A DNA stretch of 64,000 bases from Deltaproteobacteria bacterium SG8_13 (lineage in GTDB: Bacteria; Desulfobacterota; Desulfobacteria; Desulfobacterales; SG8-13), in NCBI GenBank assembly GCA_001303025.1, contig LJNK01000011.1, forward strand, positions 1 through 64,000, in the 5' to 3' direction. The notes below the pieces were generated by a model. The model saw nothing but the letters and a program-made list of their open reading frames with translations. It made no database searches and was not told the DNA's origin. The translations under genes and the position numbers were made by a program. Within the stretch, counting starts at the first letter, position 1; every line of letters begins with the position of its first letter. Positions 1-8,142 of the stretch are shown piece after piece.

Positions 1-443
1 CCGGGTTGATCCTCGTTTAGCAGGCGCCACTCCTCCTGGGCGGCAGCGGCCTCTTCCCCGGCCAGCTGGAGGGCGCTTTCGGAATCTTTCACCCGGGCCG
101 CGGCCAGGGTGACGGCCAGCTGATAGTCCACCGGATCGATCTTTAGCAGCATTTCATTTCGAGCGAAGCCGCCGCCGCCGACCAGTTTCGGGGAAACGAA
201 CACCACTCGGCCGCTGACCTCCGGAATCAGAGAGATTTCCCGCAGGGGTCGAACGGTACCCTCTCCCCGAATGGGAATCGCAACCGTGTCGATTTTCACC
301 GGGGTGGCGCGCACCATCGGCACCGGCGGAGGCGGTTTGGTTTTTTCCAGCTGAGGCTTGTTGGCGGTAAGGATCAGAAATACCGCCGCGCCGAGCCCGA
401 TCAAACCGGCAGTTGCGGCAACATGGATGATCTTCTTCGTCAT
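1..443 (-). CDS. RND-type efflux periplasmic adaptor (membrane fusion protein), N-terminal part, cut by window start
   Basis: Only the first 147 or so residues lie in the window; the gene runs off base 1. The ATG is at 443. An N-terminal membrane anchor (about residues 5-25) is followed by a Lys/Pro-rich linker and then the start of the HlyD/AcrA barrel-sandwich fold (the stretch beginning IRGEGTVRPLREI) and an Ala/Glu-rich helical hairpin. Such adaptors link an inner-membrane pump to a TolC-like outer-membrane channel. The channel gene ends 23 bp upstream in the same direction, so the two are very likely co-transcribed, and the pump would be expected just beyond the window edge. Substrate cannot be told. 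Confidence 0.85.
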   Translation of the reverse strand, partial: MTKKIIHVAATAGLIGLGAAVFLILTANKPQLEKTKPPPPVPMVRATPVKIDTVAIPIRGEGTVRPLREISLIPEVSGRVVFVSPKLVGGGGFARNEMLLKIDPVDYQLAVTLAAARVKDSESALQLAGEEAAAAQEEWRLLNEDQP

Positions 444-466
444 GGTCTTCTTCCTGTGGGCGGTTT

Positions 467-1921
467 TCAGAAAATGGTCCATCCCACGTTTTTGACTGTC
501 ACCGGTTCGGGTTCGGCCCACCCGCCCCCCAGGGAGCGGTAGAGGTCGACCCGGCTGGTCAGCACGGCCAGATCCACCAGCGTCAGATTGTCCTCGGCTT
601 CAAAGCGGGTTTGCTGGGCGTCGAGAACATCGAGATAGTTGCTCAGGCCGCGAATGTAACGGTTCTGGGCCACCCGCTGGGTGGCCCGGGCCTCATCCAG
701 GAACTTTAAGAACCGCTGACGGCGTTCCAGCTGCTTTTCACGGGTCAACAGGGCTGATTCGACTTCCAGAAATGCCGTCAGCACGGTTTGAGCATAGATT
801 GCCGCCTGCTCCTGATAGCGGGCTTCTGCGGCATACTGGTTCGCCTTCAGCCGGCCGGCGTCGAACAGCGGCTGGAAGAGCCGCAGGGAAAGGTTCCAGA
901 AATTGCTGTCGTATTGCAGCAGGTCGTCCAGCTCACTGCTGGCGTAGCCATAGGAGCCGGTCAGGGCGATGGAGGGAAAGCGCCGGGCTTTGGCCACCCC
1001 GATTTGCTCGTTGAGTGCTTTGAGCTGCGCTACGGCTGCCCGGACGTCCGGCCTGCGGATCAGCAGCTCGGAAGGCAGGCCCGGCGGCACCGTCGCAACC
1101 TGCTGAAAGTAATCCTCGGGCTGGCTACGCGGAGGCTGGGTTTGCGGGTAGCGGCCCAGCAGCACCGCCAGTTGTTGCTGCGATTCACCGAGATCCTGTT
1201 CGAGCTGCGGGATGCGGGCCTCGGCGCCGGCCAGAATTCTCCGGGCCTGGCGAAGGTCCAGGGCGGATACCAGCCCGCGGTCAAAGCGGATTTTAACAAA
1301 TTCCAGGCTGCGCCGAAATGCTTCTACGCTCTGGTCGGCAATCTGCAGCCGCCGCTCCAGGGCCTCGATTTGCAGGTAGAGATTGACGGTCTCGGCCACG
1401 ATGCTCTGGGCGATGGTGCGCCGGTTCTCCTCGGCCAGCAAAATATCGTTGCGGGCTGCTTCCGAGGCACTGGCCAGACGTCCCCAGAGATCCAGCTCGT
1501 AGGATGCGGCCACGCCAATGTCAATGGTGTCGAAAACAAGGCCCTGGTCGATTCGTCCCCCGCCTGCTTTGCGGCGATCGTAGCCGCCTTCGACATCGAG
1601 CGGCGGAAACTGGTCGGCGCGAACCTGAAAGTACCGGTAGCGCGATTCGAGCACCCGGGCGGCGGCCTGCCGGATGTCCCAGTTGTTTTTCAGCACCTCT
1701 TCGATCAGCTGGTTCAGCTGCGGGTCGCCGAATTCCTCCCACCAACGGTCAGCGGGCTGCACGGCCGCCGCTGGATCTTCCTTGAGAGCAGCCTGCTGGT
1801 AATTGGCCGGCGGGGTAAAGCCCAGGTCCGGATCGCGGTACTCCGGCGTCATCCGAAAACAGCCGGTCAATACCAGCAGAGCGATGCCTCCGAGTGCCGA
1901 ATATGCTGTTGGGCGTTTCAT
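467..1921 (-). CDS. TolC/NodT-family outer-membrane efflux lipoprotein
   Basis: A 484-residue protein of normal length for OprM/CusC-type factors. The N-terminus is a lipoprotein signal peptide with lipobox LTGC and lipidated Cys21. Two OEP repeats follow, with typical motifs (WWEEFGDPQLNQL near residue 60; YELDLWGRLASA near 140; RRPDVRAA near 290; LFQPLFDAGRL near 350). It forms the outer-membrane and periplasmic channel of a tripartite pump. The start is backed by an AAGGAA ribosome-binding site 8 nt upstream. It precedes the adaptor gene and is divergent from an MFS transporter at 2080, so both may belong to one drug-export locus. Long open frames on the opposite strand here are codon-bias shadows. 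Confidence 0.93.
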   Translation of the reverse strand: MKRPTAYSALGGIALLVLTGCFRMTPEYRDPDLGFTPPANYQQAALKEDPAAAVQPADRWWEEFGDPQLNQLIEEVLKNNWDIRQAAARVLESRYRYFQVRADQFPPLDVEGGYDRRKAGGGRIDQGLVFDTIDIGVAASYELDLWGRLASASEAARNDILLAEENRRTIAQSIVAETVNLYLQIEALERRLQIADQSVEAFRRSLEFVKIRFDRGLVSALDLRQARRILAGAEARIPQLEQDLGESQQQLAVLLGRYPQTQPPRSQPEDYFQQVATVPPGLPSELLIRRPDVRAAVAQLKALNEQIGVAKARRFPSIALTGSYGYASSELDDLLQYDSNFWNLSLRLFQPLFDAGRLKANQYAAEARYQEQAAIYAQTVLTAFLEVESALLTREKQLERRQRFLKFLDEARATQRVAQNRYIRGLSNYLDVLDAQQTRFEAEDNLTLVDLAVLTSRVDLYRSLGGGWAEPEPVTVKNVGWTIF

Positions 1922-2014
1922 ACCATCGGTTCCTTAAAACACTCTAATAATAAATCGGTTTTCGATCCGGGCAACCGAACCGGACCCAATTTTTTCTTTT
2001 TGCCCTCTTTGACA

Positions 2015-2042
2015 TTGACCCGGGATGCGCGCATGGTAATCT
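2015..2042 (+). promoter_or_regulatory. possible sigma70-like promoter of the MFS transporter gene
   Basis: TTGACC (2015-2020), 16-bp spacer, TAATCT (2037-2042), ending about 38 bp before the GTG start at 2080. The match is moderate and the only support is position in a divergent intergenic region. Confidence 0.3.
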
Positions 2043-2079
2043 TACAGTGTTCAAATAACAACCAAAAACGGCGGAATCC

Positions 2080-3468
2080 GTGACAGAAGACCGAACCCGG
2101 GAAAAATCGGCGCTGTTTGTCGCCACCTTGTCCTCTTTTATGGGCCCGTTCGTGATCTCATCGGTCAACGTGGCCCTGCCGGCGATCCAGCGGGAATTCG
2201 CCGCCGACGCGGTGGCGCTTGGCTGGGTGGCGACCGCCCTGCTGCTGGCGGTGGCGGTTTTTCTGATTCCCATGGGAAGAATCGGCGACATTTACGGCCG
2301 CAAGAAAGTCTTCACGTGGGGACTGGCAGTCTACACCCTCGCCTCGCTGTTGGGGGCCTTTTCCGTGTCGATGTCGATGCTCATCGCGGTGCGGGTGTTC
2401 CAGGGTCTCGGGGCGGCCATGTTCGTCACAACGGGCATGGCCATTTTGACTTCTGTTTTCCCGCCGAACCGGCGCGGCCGGGCCATCGGGTTTTACGTGG
2501 CCGCCGTCTACATCGGCCTCTCGGTGGGACCTTTTGCCGGTGGCTTGCTGACCCAGTACCTGGGCTGGCGCAGTATTTTCGGCGTTGTGATCCCTTTCGG
2601 TGTCGCATCGGTCTGGGTCAGCCTAACGTATCTGAAGGGCGAATGGGCGGATGCCCGGGGAGAGAAGTTCGATGTCACCGGAAGTTTGTTGTATGCAACC
2701 GCGGTTTTTTTGCTGGTTTACGGCGCTTCCCTGCTGCCGCGCGCACTGGCAGTGTACCTGATACTGACCGGTGCCGCAGCACTGGCGGCGTTTGTCCGGT
2801 ACGAGCTGCACACCCCCCAGCCGGTGTTCGAGGTGCGCCTGTTCACCGGCAACAAGCTGTTTGCCTTTTCAAGCCTGGCAGCGTTGATCAACTATGCGGC
2901 CACCTTTGCAATCACATTTCTGCTCAGCCTCTATCTTCAGTACATCAAGGGTTTCGACGCCCAAACGGCCGGCACGGTTTTGGTGGCCCAGCCGTTGATG
3001 ATGGCCATTTTTTCTCCGCTGGCGGGCCGTTGGTCGGATCGCATCGAACCGCGCCTGCTCGCCTCTGCAGGAATGACGCTTACCGCCCTGGGTTTGCTGC
3101 TGTTTGCCGTCGTCGACAGTGAAACGAGCGCGGCGTATATCGTCGGCACCCTGTTCATGCTTGGTTTCGGCTTTGCCCTGTTTTCTTCGCCGAACATGAA
3201 CGCCATCATGGGTTCTGTGGACAAAAAGTTCTTCGGCATTGCCTCCGGTACGGTTGCCGCCATGCGACTGCTGGGCCAGATGGCCAGCATGGCCATCGCC
3301 ATGGTGGTATTTGCAGTCTTCATCGGCCGGGAGCAGATCACGCCCGCCAACTATGATCTGTTTCTGAAAAGCGTGAAGCTTTCGTTTTTGATCTTCGCTG
3401 CTCTGTGCGCAGTCGGTATCTTTTTCTCCTTTTCCAGAGGCGAGTTGAGAAACAATCACAATTCGTAA
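2080..3468 (+). CDS. MFS transporter, DHA2-like drug:H+ antiporter
   Basis: A 462-residue polytopic inner-membrane protein starting with GTG at 2080. It shows family motif A in the loop between helices 2 and 3 (GRIGDIYGRKK), the helix-4 arginine region (RVFQGLGAAM), and the antiporter-type motif C region in helix 5 (YIGLSVGPFAGG). The first membrane segment carries the N/V-x-ALP pattern common in EmrB/QacA relatives. It likely exports small drugs or metabolites using the proton gradient. It is divergent from the TolC-type channel gene, but without its own adaptor gene it may work independently. Substrate unknown. Confidence 0.88.
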   Translation: MTEDRTREKSALFVATLSSFMGPFVISSVNVALPAIQREFAADAVALGWVATALLLAVAVFLIPMGRIGDIYGRKKVFTWGLAVYTLASLLGAFSVSMSMLIAVRVFQGLGAAMFVTTGMAILTSVFPPNRRGRAIGFYVAAVYIGLSVGPFAGGLLTQYLGWRSIFGVVIPFGVASVWVSLTYLKGEWADARGEKFDVTGSLLYATAVFLLVYGASLLPRALAVYLILTGAAALAAFVRYELHTPQPVFEVRLFTGNKLFAFSSLAALINYAATFAITFLLSLYLQYIKGFDAQTAGTVLVAQPLMMAIFSPLAGRWSDRIEPRLLASAGMTLTALGLLLFAVVDSETSAAYIVGTLFMLGFGFALFSSPNMNAIMGSVDKKFFGIASGTVAAMRLLGQMASMAIAMVVFAVFIGREQITPANYDLFLKSVKLSFLIFAALCAVGIFFSFSRGELRNNHNS

Positions 3469-3518
3469 GCCGCTGCCGCTGCAACACCGGAACAAATTTG
3501 ATCGGAAGCAACACGCCA

Positions 3519-3549
3519 TTGACCCTTTGCATTTGATACCTACTATACT
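3519..3549 (+). promoter_or_regulatory. possible promoter with an inverted repeat over the -10 of the cyclase gene
   Basis: TATACT (3544-3549) is a strong -10 hexamer; the best -35 is TTGACC at 3519-3524, with a long 19-bp spacer. The -10 is flanked by a perfect inverted repeat (CCTAC-TATACT-GTAGG, 3539-3554), a possible operator. It lies about 130 bp before the ATG at 3681. Confidence 0.35.
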
Positions 3550-3680
3550 GTAGGCTCTTGCTTTACCATTTTGGTTTACACCGTTCCATCGGCGATCGGC
3601 CGATGGTTTCAACCCTGGCCCATTGACCGTGAACGCTGCCTGCCGACTTCAGACCTTGGATAAACACCACCGTAGGGCAT

Positions 3681-5567
3681 ATGAATTCCGAACAGTATAA
3701 ACGGAAAATCAGCGCCATCTGGAGCGCGGACGTGGCCGGCTACAGCCGCCTGATGGGCGATGACGAGGAGGCCACGGTTCGCACCATTACCGCCTACCGC
3801 GAGGTGATTGCAGGTCTGATCGATCGACACCGCGGCCGCATGGTCGACTCGCCCGGCGATAACCTGCTGGCCGAATTTGCCAGCGTGGTGGACGCGCTGC
3901 GCTGCGCCTGGGACGTGCAGCAGGAGCTGGCTGGTCGAAACGCCCAGCTTTCCGAACACCGCCGGATGAGGTTTCGCATCGGGATCAATTTGGGGGATGT
4001 GATCGAGGAAGAAGGAAGGCTTTACGGCGACGGGGTCAATGTGGCCGCCCGCCTGGAGAGTTTGGCGCAGCCCGGCGGCATCAACATCTCCGGCACCGCC
4101 TTTGATCAGGTGAAGAACAAGCTGTCGTATCGGTTCGAATTTATCGGTGAGCAGCCGGTTAAGAACATCCAGGACCCGGTCAGGGTCTACCGGGTGGAAA
4201 TGCGCTCGGAGATGTTGGCAGAAAGTGACCGGCTCGAGCCGCAAAGAAGAAAACTTTTGCGGGCCGGCACGCTGGGTTTGATCGCAGCCGGCGTGGTTTT
4301 GCTGGCTGTCGGCTTTTACTTCTGGGTGGACATGCACGCCCGTTCTTTGTCCGATCGATCGCCGGCCGGCCCCGCAGGGGTTCAGACCTCCCGTGGAACT
4401 TCCATCGCCGTGCTGCCGTTCAAGAACCTGAGCGGCGATCCGGAGCAGGAGTATTTCAGCGACGGGATCACCAACGACGTCATTACCGATCTTTCGCGGT
4501 TCGGAGAACTGCTGGTGATCGCCAGCAACACGGTTTTTACATACAAAGGGAAAACCGTGGATATTAAAACCGTCGGGCAAGAGCTCGCAGTGCGCTACGT
4601 GTTGGAGGGAAGTGTTCAGAAGGTCGGCAACCGGGTGCGTATCAACGCCCAGCTCATCGACGCCGCGGACGAAACCCATGTCTGGGCCGAACGCTACGAG
4701 CGAGATTACGAAGACATCTTCACACTGCAAAGTGACATCGTGCAGTCAATTGTCGCCACCCTGGCCGTCAACATCACCCAATCCGAACGGGCCCGGGCCA
4801 TGCGGACAAAACCGCAGGACCTGCAGGCCTACGATTACCTGTTGCGCGGCTGGGCGCATTATCAGCGCCGAACGAGAGCCGCGAACGCCCTGGCGGGCGA
4901 AATGTTTGCAAAAGCCGTTGCACTCGATCCACAATATGCTCCGGGGTATGTCGGGCTGGGATGGATCGAATACTCCAAGATAGGATACGGCTGGACGGAG
5001 TTTGCGGATAAAGCATTGGAGAAATCTATCGCTTATGCCCGCAAGGCGCTGGAACTGGATGCCGCCAACGCATCGGCGCACACCCTGCTTTGCAACGCCT
5101 ACACGTTTCAGGGGCAATATGGCCTTGCGATCCGTGAGGCAGAGCGAGCCCTCGAACTCAATCCAAACGATGCTTACGCGTTCGGCCAGATGGGATGGGT
5201 GCTGCTCTGGTCCGGTCGGGTGGATGAAGCGGTCGCTGCGTTGGAAATGTCGTTGCGCCTGGACAGCGCGACCCCGCGCAACGCCTGGATGCACCTGGGG
5301 ACAGCGTACTACCTCAAGGGCCAATACGGGCAAGCCCTGGATGTTTTGGAGAAAGGGGTAGTCAAGCGTCCGGAATTTGTCGGGTACCACATCACGCTGG
5401 CCGCCACATACGCCCGACTGGGCCGGGTGGATGAAGCCGGGCGGGCGGCGGAAAACGTGCGGCGACTCGATCCGTTTTTCCAACTAGAGTCTTTCGGGAA
5501 GGCATTTCGCAATGCAGCACATCGTGAAGCCTTGCTGGAAGGGCTTCGAAAGGCCGGCCTGAAATAG
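3681..5567 (+). CDS. class III adenylate/guanylate cyclase with TolB-like domain and TPR repeats
   Basis: A 628-residue protein. Residues 8-170 form a class III cyclase homology domain: metal-binding Asp in the WSADVAGYSRL motif, second acidic motif SPGDNLLAEF, and the RIGINLGDV and YGDGVNVAARLE motifs. One transmembrane helix (about 194-215) follows, then a TolB-N/FlgO-like domain opening with AVLPFKNLSGD (about 243-350), then five or more TPR units (about 385-610). This layout is frequent in soil alpha- and deltaproteobacteria and implies cAMP production tied to an extracytoplasmic or protein-interaction sensor. The gene stands alone. A Crp-like domain remnant at 16048 is the only possible cNMP receiver in the window. 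Confidence 0.9.
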   Translation: MNSEQYKRKISAIWSADVAGYSRLMGDDEEATVRTITAYREVIAGLIDRHRGRMVDSPGDNLLAEFASVVDALRCAWDVQQELAGRNAQLSEHRRMRFRIGINLGDVIEEEGRLYGDGVNVAARLESLAQPGGINISGTAFDQVKNKLSYRFEFIGEQPVKNIQDPVRVYRVEMRSEMLAESDRLEPQRRKLLRAGTLGLIAAGVVLLAVGFYFWVDMHARSLSDRSPAGPAGVQTSRGTSIAVLPFKNLSGDPEQEYFSDGITNDVITDLSRFGELLVIASNTVFTYKGKTVDIKTVGQELAVRYVLEGSVQKVGNRVRINAQLIDAADETHVWAERYERDYEDIFTLQSDIVQSIVATLAVNITQSERARAMRTKPQDLQAYDYLLRGWAHYQRRTRAANALAGEMFAKAVALDPQYAPGYVGLGWIEYSKIGYGWTEFADKALEKSIAYARKALELDAANASAHTLLCNAYTFQGQYGLAIREAERALELNPNDAYAFGQMGWVLLWSGRVDEAVAALEMSLRLDSATPRNAWMHLGTAYYLKGQYGQALDVLEKGVVKRPEFVGYHITLAATYARLGRVDEAGRAAENVRRLDPFFQLESFGKAFRNAAHREALLEGLRKAGLK

Positions 5568-5605
5568 GAGCGGATCGGGTTTTCTGGCTTACCGCATAAC
5601 ACGCT

Positions 5606-6082
5606 CTATTGGCTGGTGAGGGTGTCCCAGCTTTTGTCTGCTTTCGGGATATTCTCGGTCGCTTCGGCCTCGAACTTCTCGGCGGATTCGCTGCTCCAGT
5701 TGAGATAGAGTTTGCCGTCGATGATCTTGAATGCTTTCGGATCCACACCGGCAGCCTTGCCGGTCGTCGACAGACTCCGCGCTCAGTACCCTCCGTACTG
5801 AGGGGCATAGCGTTCCGGATCGGCTGCAAACAAATCCCGGTTGGCGGCATTGATGAAGTACCATTCGGCATCGTTCCACTTGTGGGAAAATTCGCTCTTT
5901 CCCTTTACCGCGCGGCCTTCGGTATGATAAGCGACCGTGTCGTAGCCTTTGATGGCCACCCCGAAAAAAGTCTTGTTGACCGATTCAAAGGCCATGGCAA
6001 TGTGGGTGTTTAAGAAAAACAGCGAGGCGACGACCGTGATCGCGATGGCCCGCCTGGAGTCGTGTGATATATGCGTTGACAT
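5606..6082 (-). CDS. YHS-domain secreted protein with in-frame UGA (candidate selenoprotein)
   Basis: The ATG is at 6082. A signal peptide (cleavage near AMA, residue 30) precedes a YHS domain with GYDTVAYHTEGR and NRDLFAADPERYAPQYGGY. The frame then meets TGA at 5783-5785 (codon 100), precisely where relatives carry the Cys of YGGYC. Beyond it the same frame continues as a typical YHS tail (DPKAFKIIDGKLYLNW near residues 115-130, ending KADKSWDTL) to TAG at 5606-5608, 158 codons in total. A 7-bp hairpin with loop AGGC starts 18 nt after the TGA. Read as a stop, the protein loses its C-terminal third. I favour selenocysteine; a recent nonsense mutation (TGC to TGA) is the alternative. Function of this YHS family is unclear; metal or heme handling is often inferred. 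Confidence 0.75.
5747..5764 (-). promoter_or_regulatory. candidate bacterial SECIS hairpin of the YHS gene
   Basis: On the minus strand ACCGGCA-AGGC-TGCCGGU forms a perfect 7-bp stem with a 4-nt loop. The loop begins 26 nt after the in-frame TGA and has G at its second position, as expected for bacterial SelB-binding elements, which lie inside the coding region shortly after the UGA. Confidence 0.65.
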
Positions 6083-6146
6083 TTTGTGCTTCCTCCGGCG
6101 AATGGATTTCCATCGATTCGGTGCAGCGGGGCCTTTCGGCTCCGAC

Positions 6147-6180
6147 TATATACAATGTTACAATGTGGTAGTAGTGTCAA
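6147..6180 (-). promoter_or_regulatory. possible promoter and tandem operator repeats upstream of the YHS gene
   Basis: On the minus strand TTGACA (plus 6175-6180) and TATATA (plus 6147-6152) are separated by 22 bp, longer than a normal spacer. Within that spacer lies an exact tandem repeat TACAATGT-TACAATGT (6151-6166). A repeat in a stretched spacer could be a regulator site. The relationship to the divergent gene at 6331 is unknown. Confidence 0.35.
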
Positions 6181-6330
6181 GTGAATAATCATTACGAAGT
6201 GCGAGCGATAACCGGTTGAAATCAATCATCAAAGAGGGAGAATTCATCGGTGGAATTGCTATCAGGCCGCTGGAAAGCGGTCAGAAGTGATCCCCTTCCT
6301 CTGGTTGCTCCAATCAAATGAGGGCTGGAT

Positions 6331-6561
6331 ATGTCGGAAATGATCTGCTATTGCTTTACTTTCTCCCGGCAGGATATCGTGAAAGACTTTGGTAACAATG
6401 GCCGTTCGACGATCATGGAAATGATCGCCCGGGAAAAGCAGCTGGGCCGCTGCGATTGCGCCGCAAAGAATCCGAAAGGCAGATGATGCCTGGCGGATGT
6501 CCGCAAGGTTGTGGACGCCATAAAACATTCGCGAACAATCAATGAGCCAACCCAACTTTAA
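6331..6561 (+). CDS. CopZ/BFD-like (2Fe-2S)-binding protein with in-frame UGA (candidate selenoprotein)
   Basis: A 76-codon gene with a TGAGGG ribosome-binding site 6 nt before ATG 6331. The N-terminus ICYCFTFSRQDI and the later GRCDCAAKNPKGR match the small cysteine-rich domain found at the N-terminus of CopZ-type metallochaperones and in BFD-like proteins. Relatives continue with CCLGDV. Here TGA (6484-6486, codon 52) replaces the first Cys and the frame continues CLADVRKVVDAI to TAA at 6559-6561. A 7-bp hairpin with loop AGGU follows. The stop of this gene is 16 bp before the flavodoxin ATG, suggesting one operon. If UGA were a stop, the last metal ligands would be lost. Likely role: iron-sulfur, copper or electron carrier; exact partner unknown. 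Confidence 0.78.
6499..6516 (+). promoter_or_regulatory. candidate bacterial SECIS hairpin of the CopZ/BFD-like gene
   Basis: GUCCGCA-AGGU-UGUGGAC pairs over 7 bp (one G-U) with apical loop AGGU beginning 20 nt after the TGA. Position and the GGU loop closely resemble the E. coli fdhF element. Confidence 0.68.
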
Positions 6562-6577
6562 TGAAAGGAGCGTGTCC

Positions 6578-7021
6578 ATGAAAAAAGTGCTCGTTGCATA
6601 CGTCAGCAGAACGGGAAACACCGAAAAGATGGCGGAATTTATCTCCGAAGGTATCCGGATGACCGGCCAGAGTGTGGAAATGAAGAAAATTGCCCAAATA
6701 AAAAACGAAAAAGAGCTCGACGGGTTCGATGGATATGTGTTCGGTTGCCCGACCTACCACCGGGATCTGACGGCCGGGATGAAGACGTTTTTATTTCTGG
6801 CCCAAAAAGCCGAGATGGCCGGCAAGGTCGGCGGGGCGTTCGGCTCTTACACCCACAGCGGTGAGTCGGCCCAGATGATCTATGACACCATGCAGCACGT
6901 TTTTAAAATGGACACGGTGGACCTGGGGTCGTTGAACCTCAAAGAGCAGGTGGTAGCCTCCGGGGAAGGGCAGAAGGCCTGCCAGGACTACGGCCGGGAG
7001 ATCGGTAAAAAACTGGGATGA
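6578..7021 (+). CDS. flavodoxin
   Basis: A 147-residue protein with the FMN phosphate loop SRTGNTEKMA at residues 9-18, isoalloxazine-loop region GCPTYHRDLT near 57, and GAFGSYTHSGES near 88. ATG 6578 is chosen over an in-frame upstream ATG at 6542 because AAAGGAG lies 7 nt before it and homology begins with KKVLVAYVSRTGNT. It is a cytoplasmic one- or two-electron carrier. It follows the recoded FeS protein by 16 bp, so the pair may act in the same redox step. A terminator lies 70 bp downstream. Confidence 0.93.
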   Translation: MKKVLVAYVSRTGNTEKMAEFISEGIRMTGQSVEMKKIAQIKNEKELDGFDGYVFGCPTYHRDLTAGMKTFLFLAQKAEMAGKVGGAFGSYTHSGESAQMIYDTMQHVFKMDTVDLGSLNLKEQVVASGEGQKACQDYGREIGKKLG

Positions 7022-7088
7022 GCTGCTGCTGCGGCATTCCCTAATAAAAAACGCAACAAATAGCGCAGCAGCCTGCCTTCCGGAAAAC

Positions 7089-7120
7089 AAGACGGGGTCA
7101 TTATCGGCCCCGTCTTTCGT
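7089..7120 (+). terminator. rho-independent terminator after flavodoxin
   Basis: AAGACGGGG (7089-7097) pairs with CCCCGTCTT (7108-7116) over 9 bp, with a 10-nt loop, followed by a weak T-rich tail (TCGTTTCTC). It sits in the convergent gap between the flavodoxin and EamA transporter genes. Confidence 0.6.
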
Positions 7121-7179
7121 TTCTCATCCGGTCGGAATGTAACCTGTTCGTGAGACTCCCGGGCCGATCGCTGGTGCGG

Positions 7180-8025
7180 CTACAGGGAAATCATCACCAA
7201 AGCCGCAACCGCAAGCACGACGCCGGCCCACTGCCTTGGCAGCAGGCGTTCGCGCAGAAGGACCGAGGCCAGCAGAACTGTGACGGCCGGATAAAGAGAG
7301 GCGAGCACGGCCGAAATGTCCAGCCGGCCGGTGCGGCTGGCCAGGGCAAAAAATGCGTTGCCGGCGGCATCGAAGATTCCGACCAGCATCAGATGGGTCA
7401 GATGGGGCTTTGCCGGGGCTGCGTAGTTTCCGCGCAGCAGGACCAGGCACAGCATACAGGTGATGGAAGCCGTCCGGGCAGCCACCAGGGGCCAGAAGAC
7501 CGCCTGACTGCTGGCCTTGTCGATGAAGACGAAAAACAGCCCGAACCCCACACCGGCAGCCAGGGCATGCGTCCATTCCTGCGCCTGCGGTTTTCCATCC
7601 CCGCCGGAGTAAGACAGCGTCCAGATTGCCACAACGGCCATGGCGAAACCGGCTAGCTGAATGGCTGTCGGCAGTCCTTCCTGGAATGCACCGAATAATA
7701 CCGGAATCACCGCTGCCATCAGGGCCGACAAGGGCGCAACGATACCCATCCGTCCGATAGCAAGGCCGCGATACAGCGCCGCCAGCCCGAGCACGCCTAC
7801 CAGACCGGCCATTGCCCCGTAAAGCATGGGCCGCAGCTGCGGTACCGCTTCCCGCAAAACCAGTGCCAGTGCAATCAGCGCTCCCGCACCGATGAGTTGC
7901 GACCACAGCACGACGAGCAACACATTGATTCGGCGGGTGGCCAGCCCTCCGCTGAAATCGCCTGCCCCCCAGGCGAAGGCGCTGCAGAGGCCATAGATGA
8001 TCGCTGCGGTGTCAGAAGCGAACAC
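7180..8025 (-). CDS. EamA/DMT-family transporter
   Basis: A 281-residue inner-membrane protein with about ten hydrophobic helices and two EamA repeats (GLCSAFAWGAGDFSGG at the start; DISAVLASLYPAVTVLLA and a RERL segment near the end). GTG 8025 is selected because AAGGAG lies 8 nt upstream; a longer frame reaching 8103 has no such site and is hydrophilic. DMT carriers export metabolites or amino acids; the substrate cannot be inferred. It stands alone between a terminator and the MetE-like gene. Confidence 0.85.
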   Translation of the reverse strand: MFASDTAAIIYGLCSAFAWGAGDFSGGLATRRINVLLVVLWSQLIGAGALIALALVLREAVPQLRPMLYGAMAGLVGVLGLAALYRGLAIGRMGIVAPLSALMAAVIPVLFGAFQEGLPTAIQLAGFAMAVVAIWTLSYSGGDGKPQAQEWTHALAAGVGFGLFFVFIDKASSQAVFWPLVAARTASITCMLCLVLLRGNYAAPAKPHLTHLMLVGIFDAAGNAFFALASRTGRLDISAVLASLYPAVTVLLASVLLRERLLPRQWAGVVLAVAALVMISL

Positions 8026-8142
8026 GCTACAGCTCCTTTCAGGGGTTGGGGCAAGCAGCCGGCGGACGATTGCAACCGAGCTTTTTCTGCCTGCAATCGA
8101 CAACGGGTTGCCCGTTTTGCCTCATCACCGAGCGGTGGGCGT

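Noticed and set aside
788-2083. Long open frame antisense to the TolC-type gene
   Set aside because: High-GC codon-bias shadow; product lacks family motifs, and the minus-strand gene is clear.
5589-5879. Alternative frames over the YHS tail suggesting a frameshift
   Set aside because: The correct tail is in the same frame as the N-terminus beyond the TGA, so no frameshift is needed.
6542-6577. Extended flavodoxin start
   Set aside because: It overlaps the tail of the recoded gene and lacks a ribosome site; AAAGGAG points to 6578.
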